Counted from the first letter of the stretch, positions 16,855-24,631 are shown. The stretch: 64,000 nt of DNA from Halorubrum alkaliphilum (GCF_017873815.1 NZ_JAGGKQ010000007.1:1-64000); one strand, 5' to 3'. The notes: a model not told the origin generated them from the letters alone. Made by a program: numbers and translations.

Positions 16855-17465
16855 GGGAGTGAGTGTATCAGACCGCTGGCGACGAGATCGTATTTAAGGG
16901 GAGTATGAGCGGTGGTGACGATCATTTATAAATAAACACTGCGGTGGCGCGCCCCGGTGAGCGGCCCGAAGGGCCGCGAACCGACGGTGCGAGGTCGCCG
17001 GCGCGACGCGCCGGCTGTCACCGGGCGAAGCCCGGTTGCCCGAGGGACTCTGTCCCTCGCTGCCAGAGGAACCAGAGGTTCCTCGCTGGAGCCCGGAACG
17101 GCGCTTATAAGCGCCGTTCCGGCGAGGCTGGGGAGGTGTGAGGTGCGGTGCGGCTGTGGGGCGGGGTGGGACTCAAAGGGGCAGTCGCGAGGACGAAGCA
17201 CGCTGCAGCAAGCACCGCAGGAACGAGCAGTGAGGGACCGAAGGTCCCTCTGGCAGCCGGCGGCAGAGCCGCCGGCGACAACGCGAGTGACGAGGAGCGC
17301 AGCAAAGCGCGCGAGTCCTCGCGACTGGGGCTTTGGAGGTCGTCACCGATCCGCCACCAACCACGTATACACAGCCGCCAGCACCACCCACATCCGACTT
17401 ATAAACAACCGATCATCCATATCGATATACCTACTCTCGCTGTCGCTCACGGAACGATCCCGTTC
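16855..17465 (+). repeat. Dispersed non-coding repeat, copy 2 (longest copy)
   Basis: The left part (16855-16955: GGGAGTGAGT, GATCGTATTTAA, CATTTATAAAT, GTGGCG) matches copy 3 at about 55820-55915. The right part (17325-17465: GGGGCTTTGGAGGT, CACCGATCC, CAGCCGCCAGCA, ACTTATAAAC, TCGCTCACGGAACG) matches copies 1 and 3. Between them lies a roughly 370-base insert made mostly of perfect short hairpins, much longer than in copy 3. No plausible protein is encoded; the open frame running through it is explained by high GC content. This and its left flank make up the 910-base gap before the Sua5-type gene. Confidence 0.8.
16961..17276 (+). ncRNA. Array of at least eight perfect stem-loops (candidate structured RNA)
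   Basis: Hairpins, arm length and loop: 16961-16977 (7 bp, GAA); 16997-17015 (9 bp around one base); 17020-17036 (7 bp, GAA); 17041-17059 (8 bp, TCT); 17066-17084 (8 bp, AGA); 17093-17122 (perfect 30-base palindrome with CTTATAAG at its centre); 17232-17250 (8 bp, GAA); 17256-17276 (9 bp, AGA). Several are separated by short CTG-containing linkers. Stems differ in sequence but share architecture, and copy 3 has a different hairpin at the same point. That suggests a selected RNA or DNA structure. Whether it is transcribed is unknown. Confidence 0.5.
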
Positions 17466-17577
17466 GGGGAAGCCGTTTCGTACGTATTCATGGATCGAGA
17501 ATGAGTGCTCAGCGAGTCCACCGAAACGGACGCTACGGGATCGCGATCCACGGATGGATCCGATCGGAGCCGCTACC

Positions 17578-17587
17578 CTTTTTATAC
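17578..17587 (+). promoter_or_regulatory. TATA-like box deciding the start of the Sua5-type gene
   Basis: CTTTTTATAC is centred about 25 bases before GTG 17608, which supports a leaderless transcript starting at that GTG and not at ATG 17554, which lies upstream of the box. Confidence 0.5.
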
Positions 17588-17607
17588 TGACTCGCCAAGC
17601 GATCGCC

Positions 17608-18258
17608 GTGACCGACGACGGCGAGCACTCGAACGATCCGACCCCCGAAGGCGATCTGTCGCTGGCGACGCGCGAGTCGATCGGGCGGGCAGCGAGAGCG
17701 GTCTCGGCCGGCGACTGCGTCGTCTATCCCACCGAGACGGTGTACGGGCTGGGTGCGGACGCGCTCGACCCCGACGCGGTCGAGATGGTCTTCGAGACGA
17801 AGGGTCGCGACCGCGACGCCCCGCTCTCCATGGGCGTCGCGGGCGTCGACGACGCGCTTGAACACGCTCGACCGTCACCGACCGCGCTGGCGTTCATGCG
17901 GGCGTTCCTTCCGGGTCCGATAACCGTTATCGTGCGGCGCGGGCGGGAGGTCCCGGACGCGCTGACGGCCGGTCGCGACCGCGTCGGCGTCCGCGTCCCC
18001 GACCATCCGATCGCACGGAGACTGGCCGCCGACGCGGGACCGATTACGGCGACGAGCGCCAACGTCTCAGGCGCGGGGAGCGTCACCCGCCCTACCGACC
18101 TCGACGACCGGATCCGGGAGCGCGCCGCTGTCGTGGTCGACGGCGGCGAGACGCCGGGAGCCGAGAGCACGGTCGCCGACCCCGAGGCCGGTCGGATCCA
18201 TCGCCGCGGCGCGATGGCGGGCGCGGTGGAGGCGTGGCTCGCCGACTCGTCGGAGTGA
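17608..18258 (+). CDS. tsaC: L-threonylcarbamoyladenylate synthase (Sua5/YciO/YrdC family)
   Basis: 216 residues. It makes threonylcarbamoyl-AMP from Thr, bicarbonate and ATP, the first step of tRNA t6A37 synthesis. The YrdC motifs are clear: VVYPTETVYGLGADA, KGRDRDAPLS, LPGPITVIVRR, VGVRVPDHP and ITATSANVSG. It is the short form lacking the C-terminal Sua5 domain. GTG 17608 is chosen from the TATA spacing; ATG 17554 (18 residues longer) is the alternative. The acidic N-terminal tail before the YrdC core is normal for halophiles. Confidence 0.92.
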   Translation: MTDDGEHSNDPTPEGDLSLATRESIGRAARAVSAGDCVVYPTETVYGLGADALDPDAVEMVFETKGRDRDAPLSMGVAGVDDALEHARPSPTALAFMRAFLPGPITVIVRRGREVPDALTAGRDRVGVRVPDHPIARRLAADAGPITATSANVSGAGSVTRPTDLDDRIRERAAVVVDGGETPGAESTVADPEAGRIHRRGAMAGAVEAWLADSSE

Positions 18259-18291
18259 AACGTCGAAGAGATACCGATCGTCGCAGCGCGA

Positions 18292-18558
18292 CTAGACGGA
18301 GAGGTCGCCCTTGGCTTTGATCACGTCGAGCGCCTCGGCATCGACGGTGTCGACGTCGAGCCAGTGAGGGACGTACTCGCGTTTGTCGTAGACCTCACGC
18401 TCTTCTTCGGTGCCGACCGTACACCAGAGTTGGGGCTCGTCCGGGCCGTGCCAGTCGCCCTGTTTGTTGATCCCGAAACAGACCAGCTCCTCGCCCTCGT
18501 ACTCGATGATCGCGTCCTTACGGATGCCGGGGTCCCCGCGGACGATGAGGTGTCGCAT
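18292..18558 (-). CDS. HAH_0734-family conserved protein
   Basis: 88 residues. It starts MRHLIVRGDPGIRKDAIIEYEGEEL and contains CFGINKQGDWHGPDEPQLWCTVG and EYVPHWLDVDTVDAEAL. This matches the small haloarchaeal HAH_0734 family of unknown function. Two cysteines are separated by about 20 residues, with no zinc motif. It is convergent with the Sua5-type gene, 33 bases apart. Confidence 0.85.
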   Translation of the reverse strand: MRHLIVRGDPGIRKDAIIEYEGEELVCFGINKQGDWHGPDEPQLWCTVGTEEEREVYDKREYVPHWLDVDTVDAEALDVIKAKGDLSV

Positions 18559-18641
18559 GCGCGGCCGTTAGCGGGTTCCGCGCTTAATCGCTTCGATACC
18601 GCCGATCGATCCGTGATCCGATACTACCGATCGATCCGTGG

Positions 18642-19385
18642 TCACCACCCCTTCTCGATGTCCTCGACGAGCGCGTCGAGTATCGATTCCGTCGTGTCGG
18701 CAACGATCCGTTCCATCGCCTCCGGATCGCTCGCGGTCGGGTCGCCGAGCCCGCCGAGTTCGGTCACGTCGTCGAAGTACTCGTAGCTCCGCGTCCGCGG
18801 AAACGGCTCGGCGTTCTGTGGCTCCTTGCGATCGGTTCGCACGAGATCGGGCCGGTACAGCTCGACGAAACTCGTCTCGTGGTCGCCCGCGTGGCCCCAC
18901 CCCTCCCCGAACGTTTCCGTAAGGTCCTCACGCGCAAAGTCCGTCCAGTGGAGGAAATGAACCGTGAGATCGGTGTCTCGACCGAGACGATCCGCGGCGA
19001 TCGAGAGCGGATCTCGGTTCCCACCGTGACAGTTCACGATCAGGAGCCGGTCGAGTCCGTGTGTCGCCACCGATTCGCCGATATCTCGAATGACGTCGAC
19101 GTACGTCTCCGTCGAGAGCGTCACCGTTCCCGGGAACCGCATGTGGTGTTCCGACTGGCCGTACGGTAGCGGCGGGAGCCTGAGGAGGTCGAGGTCGAAC
19201 TCGGGGGCGGCCGCCACCAGTTCGGCGGTGAGGTGGTCCGCTCGTAGCGTGTCGGTCGAAACGGGGAGATGTGTCGAGTGTTGTTCGATGCTTCCGGTCG
19301 GGAGAACGCCGAAGTCAGCGTCGTCGATGGCGTCGCCCGCCTCCTCGTGAGTCAGTCCGAACAGGTCGGCGTCGGTTTCGGGCAT
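18642..19385 (-). CDS. Creatininase-family amidohydrolase (possible ArfB formamide hydrolase)
   Basis: 247 residues. Creatininase-fold metal ligands are visible: GSIEQHSTHLPVSTDT (E, H, D), the NCHGG motif and GHAGDHETS (H, E). Members include creatininase, mycofactocin MftE and archaeal ArfB, which deformylates the first pyrimidine intermediate of F420 and riboflavin synthesis. Haloarchaea need ArfB and usually assign it to this family, so that role is plausible but not proved. ATG 19385 begins the conserved MPETDADLFGLTHEEA. Confidence 0.85.
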   Translation of the reverse strand: MPETDADLFGLTHEEAGDAIDDADFGVLPTGSIEQHSTHLPVSTDTLRADHLTAELVAAAPEFDLDLLRLPPLPYGQSEHHMRFPGTVTLSTETYVDVIRDIGESVATHGLDRLLIVNCHGGNRDPLSIAADRLGRDTDLTVHFLHWTDFAREDLTETFGEGWGHAGDHETSFVELYRPDLVRTDRKEPQNAEPFPRTRSYEYFDDVTELGGLGDPTASDPEAMERIVADTTESILDALVEDIEKGW

Positions 19386-19484
19386 ACTCCCGTGCGGAAC
19401 GTCCGAGCCTATAGGGGTCGGGGTAGCGGCGACCGACTCACCAGTTGGCGAGGGGGATCGAAACGGGTCCGTGGCGAACCGGCC

Positions 19485-21305
19485 TCAGGGCGCGTAGTAG
19501 TACTCGCCGTCCCGCTTCTGCTGGCGGTCCTTCTGGGACTCGGGCTTGTTGATCCGGGGACGGCCGGTGCGCTCGTCGCGGCGGAACGTGATGTCCAGAT
19601 CCGCGAGGAACTCGTTCATCCCCTCGCGCATCTCCTGTGGCGGCGTGGCGTGACCGCGCTGTGCCGGCTCGCCGTCGAACACCATTAGCCGGTCCGCGAG
19701 GAGGTCGATCATGTAGATGTCGTGGTCGATCACCATCACGGTCGCGTCGTGGTTCTCGGCGTACCGACGGATCGCGGTCGTCGCGCGGACACGCTGTTCC
19801 ACGTCGAGGTGCGCGGAGGGCTCGTCCAATACGTACAGATCCGCGTCCTCAGAGAGACACGCCGCGATGGCGACTCGCTGACGCTCGCCGCCCGAGAGGT
19901 CGACCAGATCCTGCTCCATGATCCGGTCGAGCTGGAGCGGCTGGGCGATCTCGGTGTTCCAGTAGGAGGTGCCGAACTCGTCGGTGATCGAGGAGAGGAA
20001 CGCGTCGACGCGCATCGGCTGGTCGATCTCGATGTACTGTGGCTTGTACGCGATGTCGAGCTGGAAGTCGAGTTCTCCGACGTCGGGCTCCAACGACCCC
20101 GCGAACAGCTTCGCGAGCGTGGACTTCCCGATCCCGTTCGGTCCGACGATCCCGAGGACCTCGGACTCGTGGATCGCGCCGCCGTCGACGTGGAGTTCGA
20201 ACTCCCCGTCGCCGTAGGACTTCTCGAGGTCGGGGTACTCGACGAGCGGCGTTCCCTTCGAGGAGACTCGGGGCGCGTGCTCCTCGAAGGTGATCGCCGA
20301 CGGACGGATCCGCATGTTCTCGTTGTCGAGGTATCCCTTGAGGTACTCGTTGATGCCGTTTCGGACCGATTTCGGATCCGTAATGACGCCGTACGCGCCG
20401 GGCTCACCGTACGCGACGTGGAGGGTGTCGGCGAGGAGATCGAGGATAGCGAGGTCGTGCTCGACGACGAGCATCGAGCGTTCGGCGTTCTCGTCGTTCG
20501 CCAGCTCCTGGATGAGCCGGGCGGCGACCATCCGCTGGCCGATGTCCAGGTACGGCGTGATCTCGTCGAGGAAGTAGAAGTCGGCGTCGCGGGCGAGACA
20601 CGCCGCGATGGCGACACGCTGGAGCTCCCCGCCGGAGATCGAGTCGATGCTCTGGTCCATCACCGGCCGGATGTTGAGCCGGTCGATGAGGGTGTCGAGC
20701 TCGCCGCGTTCGTCAGTTTGCTCCAACAGCTCGCGGGTGTTGCCGTCGAACTGCTTCGGTATCTGGTCGACGTACTGCGGCTTGCGGGCGACGGTGACCT
20801 CTCCGTCCTTCAACGATTCGAGGTAGTTCTGGAGGCCGGTCCCGCGGAACCGGTCGAGCACGCGTTCCCAGCCGGGCTCGTCCTCGTGGTCACCGAGATT
20901 GGGGACTCGTTCGCCCGCGAGCGCGTGGACAGCGGTCGACTTTCCGATCCCGTTCGGGCCGAGGATCCCGGTGACGCTGCCGGGCTCTGGGGTCGGGAGG
21001 CCGTACAGCGCGAACGCGTTCTCGCCGTAGCGGTGGACGGGCTCCTCCTCCAACTCGGAGGGGAGGTTGATTATCTCGATGGCATCGAACGGACACTTCT
21101 CGACGCAGATGCCACAGGTCTCGCCGAGACACAGCTCCTCGGAGATGTGGATCTGGTCCGGGTCGCCCTCGGCGGTGTCCTCGCCGCGCTCGGTGATACA
21201 CTCCTTGCCCGTCCGGTTGGGCGGACAGTAGTTGGCACACTCGTAGTTACAGCGGTCGGGCTGGCACCGATCCAGATCGACCACTGCGATGCTGTCGTCG
21301 GCCAT
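19485..21305 (-). CDS. rli1: Ribosome recycling/biogenesis ATPase ABCE1 (Rli1)
   Basis: 606 residues, the normal length. It splits post-termination ribosomes into subunits. The N-terminus holds two 4Fe-4S sites (first cluster within CQPDRCNYECANYC and the KEC segment; ferredoxin-like CLGETCGICVEKCPFDAI). Twin ABC domains follow: NBD1 Walker A GPNGIGKST, signature SGGELQRVAIAACL, Walker B YFLDEITPYLD; NBD2 Walker A GPNGIGKST, signature SGGERQRVAIAACL, Walker B YVLDEPSAHLD. It is essential in archaea. It starts one base after the stop of the EMC6-like gene, so the two form an operon. Confidence 0.97.
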   Translation of the reverse strand: MADDSIAVVDLDRCQPDRCNYECANYCPPNRTGKECITERGEDTAEGDPDQIHISEELCLGETCGICVEKCPFDAIEIINLPSELEEEPVHRYGENAFALYGLPTPEPGSVTGILGPNGIGKSTAVHALAGERVPNLGDHEDEPGWERVLDRFRGTGLQNYLESLKDGEVTVARKPQYVDQIPKQFDGNTRELLEQTDERGELDTLIDRLNIRPVMDQSIDSISGGELQRVAIAACLARDADFYFLDEITPYLDIGQRMVAARLIQELANDENAERSMLVVEHDLAILDLLADTLHVAYGEPGAYGVITDPKSVRNGINEYLKGYLDNENMRIRPSAITFEEHAPRVSSKGTPLVEYPDLEKSYGDGEFELHVDGGAIHESEVLGIVGPNGIGKSTLAKLFAGSLEPDVGELDFQLDIAYKPQYIEIDQPMRVDAFLSSITDEFGTSYWNTEIAQPLQLDRIMEQDLVDLSGGERQRVAIAACLSEDADLYVLDEPSAHLDVEQRVRATTAIRRYAENHDATVMVIDHDIYMIDLLADRLMVFDGEPAQRGHATPPQEMREGMNEFLADLDITFRRDERTGRPRINKPESQKDRQQKRDGEYYYAP

Positions 21306-21306
21306 C

Positions 21307-21609
21307 TCAGAACCCCACTTCGGAGGTGAGGAGGACAGTGTAGCTGATGAACCACAGCGTGAACGTCATGAACGCCACGTAGAGGTTGTCCTTGACGCCG
21401 AAGTCGCCGACGCCGATGACCTTGTACAGCGGGTACTGGACGAGCACGAACGCGCCCATCACGAGGACGGCGGTCGTGCTCGTGGCGGCGGCATCGCCGG
21501 TCCCGACGTACGCAGTCGACACCACGCCCGCGGCGATCCCTGCGAGACAACAGATCGTGGTGACGACCACGCTCCGGGCGTGGCCGGTGATTCCCGAGTC
21601 GTCGCTCAT
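21307..21609 (-). CDS. EMC6-like small membrane protein
   Basis: 100 residues with three hydrophobic segments: VVVTTICCLAGIAAGVVSTAYV, AVLVMGAFVLVQYPLYKVIGV and LYVAFMTFTLWFISYTVLL. This fits the archaeal EMC6-like family, related to a core subunit of the eukaryotic ER membrane protein complex. It may assist membrane protein insertion; that role is inferred from the family. The start at ATG 21609 (MSDDSGITGHARS) precedes the first membrane helix. The upstream in-frame extension is Arg-rich shadow sequence. It is the first gene of an operon with rli1. Confidence 0.82.
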   Translation of the reverse strand: MSDDSGITGHARSVVVTTICCLAGIAAGVVSTAYVGTGDAAATSTTAVLVMGAFVLVQYPLYKVIGVGDFGVKDNLYVAFMTFTLWFISYTVLLTSEVGF

Positions 21610-21780
21610 ACCTACGGTTCCGCAACCGCCGGTGAAAAGCCGTTCGTTCCGTCCCCTTCGGTCGAACCGCCCGTTTCGACTCCTACAGCGGGCTTCAGGA
21701 ACCGGTCGAACCGCGTGAACCATGGGAGCCTCCCCATGATCGCGGGGTCGCTCGGAGGGACCCCCCCGTGTCGCCATCGC

Positions 21781-21835
21781 GATCGTCACGGTCCGGTCGA
21801 GATCGTCACGGTCCGGTCGAGATCGTCACGATCCG
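21781..21835 (+). repeat. 20-bp tandem repeat, about 2.5 copies
   Basis: The unit GATCGTCACGGTCCGGTCGA starts at 21781 and repeats exactly at 21801; a partial third copy (GATCGTCACG) starts at 21821. It lies in the roughly 400-base gap 21610-22010 between the EMC6-like gene and the winged-helix gene. No ORF of haloarchaeal type is seen there. Confidence 0.9.
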
Positions 21836-21867
21836 GGATCGAGGGATCGCGCGCGAGAAATATGACT

Positions 21868-21883
21868 GACTGACTAGTCAGTC
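21868..21883. promoter_or_regulatory. 16-bp perfect palindrome, candidate repressor operator
   Basis: GACTGACTAGTCAGTC is perfectly symmetric and sits in the AT-richer upstream region of the winged-helix gene. Its layout resembles operators of TetR/AcrR-type regulators. No such regulator is encoded next to it. Confidence 0.5.
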
Positions 21884-22010
21884 TACGGGAGATATGCGGA
21901 AGTTATTGCTGGTTATTCGCACACTTATCGGCAATAGTGTCTGGTACTTGGGACGAAACGGCGGGTTTTCCATCAACATTTATCCCGATGTGCGGTTTCA
22001 AATTGTACTG

Positions 22011-22292
22011 ATGGCTGGAACCCAAACGGAGGGTCTCGACGACCTCCCACCGAGCGCCAAACTCGTCTTCAAGGTACTCGAATACAACGGAGCGCTGACG
22101 CAGAAGGGGATCGTCGAGGAGTCGATGTTGTCGGCTCGAACCGTCCGCTACGCGCTCGAACGACTCGAGGGGATCGACGTGGTCGACGAGGACGTCTACT
22201 TCGCCGACGCCCGACAGAGCCTTTATAAACTCACCGACCCCGCACAGGAGTTCACGAGCGATGACGGTGACGTGTCCTGTACCGCGGACTAA
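22011..22292 (+). CDS. Winged-helix (MarR/TrmB-like) transcriptional regulator, short
   Basis: 93 residues that are essentially a single winged helix-turn-helix: LPPSAKLVFKVLEYNGALTQ (helix 1 and 2), KGIVEESMLSARTVRYALERL (recognition helix) and DVVDEDVYFADARQSLYKL (wing). No effector domain. The same small protein is common in haloarchaea, annotated as MarR or HTH family. ATG 22011 is chosen because the conserved sequence begins LDDLPPSAKL shortly after it and a TATA-like CATTTATC lies about 30 bases upstream; the longer form from 21894 is AT-rich and non-conserved. It overlaps the convergent neighbour's 3' end by 4 bases. Confidence 0.82.
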   Translation: MAGTQTEGLDDLPPSAKLVFKVLEYNGALTQKGIVEESMLSARTVRYALERLEGIDVVDEDVYFADARQSLYKLTDPAQEFTSDDGDVSCTAD

Positions 22293-22630
22293 CCGCGTTC
22301 GGCATCCGTGACCTCACGCGCCCCGCGAACCGCCTCCAGAACGGTGAGTGCTATCGCGACCAACAACGACAGCGTCGCCGCCAGCACGAACGCCAGCAGG
22401 AGAAACCAGACGTCCGGACTGAACAGGGGGTACTCACGGGTCTCGACCAGGGACCACGGAAGGAGTTCCAGCGTCCGAACGAGGTATAGCGCCACCGCGG
22501 CGATCGCCCCGACGACGACGCCTGTACGGACGTTCCGATAGAACTCCAGCGACTCGAGGAGGACGAGCATCGGGGGTTTCTCCGACGAGGCTTCCGATGT
22601 CGGTCGGTTCTCGGACGTATCGTCGCTCAC
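22289..22630 (-). CDS. Haloarchaeal two-helix membrane protein of unknown function
   Basis: 113 residues from GTG 22630 (TTG 22657 would add 9). A polar N-terminal tail leads to two membrane helices, TGVVVGAIAAVALYLVRTL and VWFLLLAFVLAATLSLLVAIALTVL, with a short loop between (FSPDVW). It resembles small haloarchaeal DUF-type membrane proteins (DUF7536-like by memory). No catalytic motif. Convergent with the winged-helix gene. Confidence 0.7.
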   Translation of the reverse strand: MSDDTSENRPTSEASSEKPPMLVLLESLEFYRNVRTGVVVGAIAAVALYLVRTLELLPWSLVETREYPLFSPDVWFLLLAFVLAATLSLLVAIALTVLEAVRGAREVTDAERG

Positions 22631-22770
22631 GCGCGCCTGTTGTAGCCGTGTCAGCAAAGAGGCGTCGAAACGCGTTAGAGGAGCGATCCGCGGTCGCCCG
22701 GTCGATGTCGACGATCACCCCGCCGACGCGATCGGTAGGCATCAAGTACGGGGACCCCGTACCCGTACAC

Positions 22771-23751
22771 ATGAAACGCGTTCTGCTCTCCGAGTTCCCG
22801 ATGATCGACCCGGAAACGTACCGGACGCGGCTCGGGACCGCGGTCGACGAGGACGTCGAGATCGAGGTCGCGCCGCTCGGCTCCACGGAGCGGCTGATCG
22901 ACGCCGCTCAGGGGTTTGATGCCGTCGTTACCGACATCAACACGCCGGTCACCGCGGAGGCAATCGCGGCGCTCTCGCCGGAGCTCGACGTCGTCGTCCG
23001 GTCGGCGGTCGGCGTCGACAACGTCGACGTCGCGGCCGCGGCCGACGCCGGAGTGACCGTAACGCGGGTCCCCGACTACTGTACCGACGAGGTCGCGACC
23101 CACTCGGTTTCGCTGTTGTTGAGCTGTCTCCGATCGCTGAAAGCGTACGACGACGCGGTCGCGACCGGCGGCTGGAGCTGGGAGGACGGTCGCCCGATCC
23201 GCCGGCTGAGGGCGTCGACCGTGGGGCTCCTCTCGTTCGGCCCCATCGCGCAGCGGGCAGCCGAACAGCTCTCCGGGTTCGACGCGGAGCTCGTCGCGTA
23301 CGACCCGTTCGCCGACGCCGAGGCGATGGACCCGTATGGCGTCGAGAAGGTCGAGTTCGACGAGCTGTTCGATCGGAGCGACCACGTCGCGGTATACGCC
23401 CCCCTGACGGACTCCACTCGGGGGATGGTCGACGCGGACGCGCTCGCGCGACTCACACCTGATTCGGTCGTCGTCAACGTGGGTCGCGGCCCCGTGATCG
23501 ACGAGGACGCACTCCTCGACGCGCTCGACTCGGGGACGATCAAGGCCGCGGGGCTGGACGTGCTCGCCGAGGAGCCGCCCGCGGACGACCCCCTCGTCGG
23601 ACGACCGGACACGGTGGTCACCCCCCACGCCGCGTGGTACAGCGAGGACGCCTACGACGACCTGAACCGGAGCGCCGCGGACGACGTCGCCGCCGTATTG
23701 AACGGCGAGGTGCCGGCCGGCCGGGTCGACCCGGACGCGGACTGGGTGTAG
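22771..23751 (+). CDS. C-terminal binding protein-like D-2-hydroxyacid dehydrogenase
   Basis: 326 residues. NAD-dependent dehydrogenase of the D-isomer 2-hydroxyacid family, CtBP-like group. Substrate domain motifs (VRSAVGVDNVDVAAA), Rossmann region (STVGLLSFGPIAQRAAEQL), and catalytic Arg, Glu and His regions (VNVGRGPVIDEDAL, DVLAEEPP, TPHAAWYSEDAY) are visible. The nucleotide loop reads GLLSFGPIA, with the second glycine of the usual GxGxxG replaced by Ser, as seen in CtBP-like members. Substrate unknown. ATG 22771 begins MKRVLLSEFPMIDPE. Confidence 0.88.
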   Translation: MKRVLLSEFPMIDPETYRTRLGTAVDEDVEIEVAPLGSTERLIDAAQGFDAVVTDINTPVTAEAIAALSPELDVVVRSAVGVDNVDVAAAADAGVTVTRVPDYCTDEVATHSVSLLLSCLRSLKAYDDAVATGGWSWEDGRPIRRLRASTVGLLSFGPIAQRAAEQLSGFDAELVAYDPFADAEAMDPYGVEKVEFDELFDRSDHVAVYAPLTDSTRGMVDADALARLTPDSVVVNVGRGPVIDEDALLDALDSGTIKAAGLDVLAEEPPADDPLVGRPDTVVTPHAAWYSEDAYDDLNRSAADDVAAVLNGEVPAGRVDPDADWV

Positions 23752-23830
23752 CAACCTCGACCGCACCAATATACGAACGCGTCGCGCTCGAACGACGCCG
23801 ATAAACCGACAGCGGGCCTATGGAAACCAA

Positions 23831-24631
23831 ATGGGAGGCAAAGACGACTACTACAACCGGTCGAAACAGCAGGGGTATCGGAGCCGCTCCTCGTACAAGC
23901 TGAAACAGTTGGACGAGGACGCGGACCTCCTCGGCCACGGCGACACCGTCGTCGACCTCGGGGCCGCGCCGGGCGGTTGGCTTCAGGTCGCCGCCGAAGC
24001 GGTCGGCGAGACGGGCACCGTCGTCGGCGTCGACCTCCAGCGGATCGAGGACCTCGACGAGCACGACGTGGAGACCATCCGCGGAGATATGACCGAGGAG
24101 CGCACCCGACACTACCTTCGGGAGGCGGTCGGCGAGGGCGGTGCCGACGTCGTCGTGAGCGACATGGCCCCCAACATGACCGGCGAGTACTCGCTGGATC
24201 ACGCCCGGTCGGTCCACCTCGCGCGGCAGGCGTTCGATGTCGCACTGGAGCTCCTCGAACCGGGCGGCGACTTCGTCGTGAAGGTGTTCCAAGGGGAGGA
24301 CCTCGACGCGCTCCGCGCGGACGTGAGCGAGGAGTTCGAGTACGTCAAGACGAACTCCCCGCCCGCGTCGCGTGACGCCTCCTCGGAGGTGTACCTCGTC
24401 GCGAAGGGGTTGCTCACCGCGCCCGTCGAGATCGGCGATCGGATCGAAGTCACCGTCGAGGAGCGCGGCGAGGAAGGAGACGGTATCGCCTACGTCGAGG
24501 GATACTCGATCTTCGTCCCTGACGTTGAACCCGGCGAGACCGTCGAAGTCGTCGTCGACGACGTGAAACCGCGGTTCGGGTTCGCCGAGCGGATCGATCC
24601 GGACGCGGAGTCGGATTCCTCCCACGACTGA
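23831..24631 (+). CDS. rlmE: 23S rRNA uridine-2'-O-methyltransferase RlmE (FtsJ/RrmJ) with TRAM domain
   Basis: 266 residues. It methylates the ribose of U2552-equivalent in the A-loop of 23S rRNA using SAM. The FtsJ catalytic tetrad fits: K in RSSYKLKQ, D in VVSDMAPN, K in FVVKVFQG, and a C-terminal acidic residue in the SSEVYLVAKG segment. SAM motif LGAAPGGWLQV. Residues about 200-255 form a TRAM RNA-binding domain (VTVEERGEEGDGIAYVEGYSIFV), the archaeal architecture. The last codons overlap an IS200/605-like end sequence. Confidence 0.95.
   Translation: MGGKDDYYNRSKQQGYRSRSSYKLKQLDEDADLLGHGDTVVDLGAAPGGWLQVAAEAVGETGTVVGVDLQRIEDLDEHDVETIRGDMTEERTRHYLREAVGEGGADVVVSDMAPNMTGEYSLDHARSVHLARQAFDVALELLEPGGDFVVKVFQGEDLDALRADVSEEFEYVKTNSPPASRDASSEVYLVAKGLLTAPVEIGDRIEVTVEERGEEGDGIAYVEGYSIFVPDVEPGETVEVVVDDVKPRFGFAERIDPDAESDSSHD

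Noticed and set aside
16843-16908. 21-codon ORF at the left edge of repeat copy 2
   Set aside because: Codon use (AGA, TTA, AGG) is unlike the genome, and copy 3 does not preserve the frame.
16957-17607. Long in-frame N-terminal extension of the Sua5-type protein through the repeat
   Set aside because: The translated extension has no family similarity, crosses hairpins and two TATA-like boxes, and conserved YrdC sequence starts only after 17608.
19722-21329. 535-codon plus-strand ORF opposite rli1
   Set aside because: Antisense shadow of ABCE1, which has complete motifs on the minus strand.
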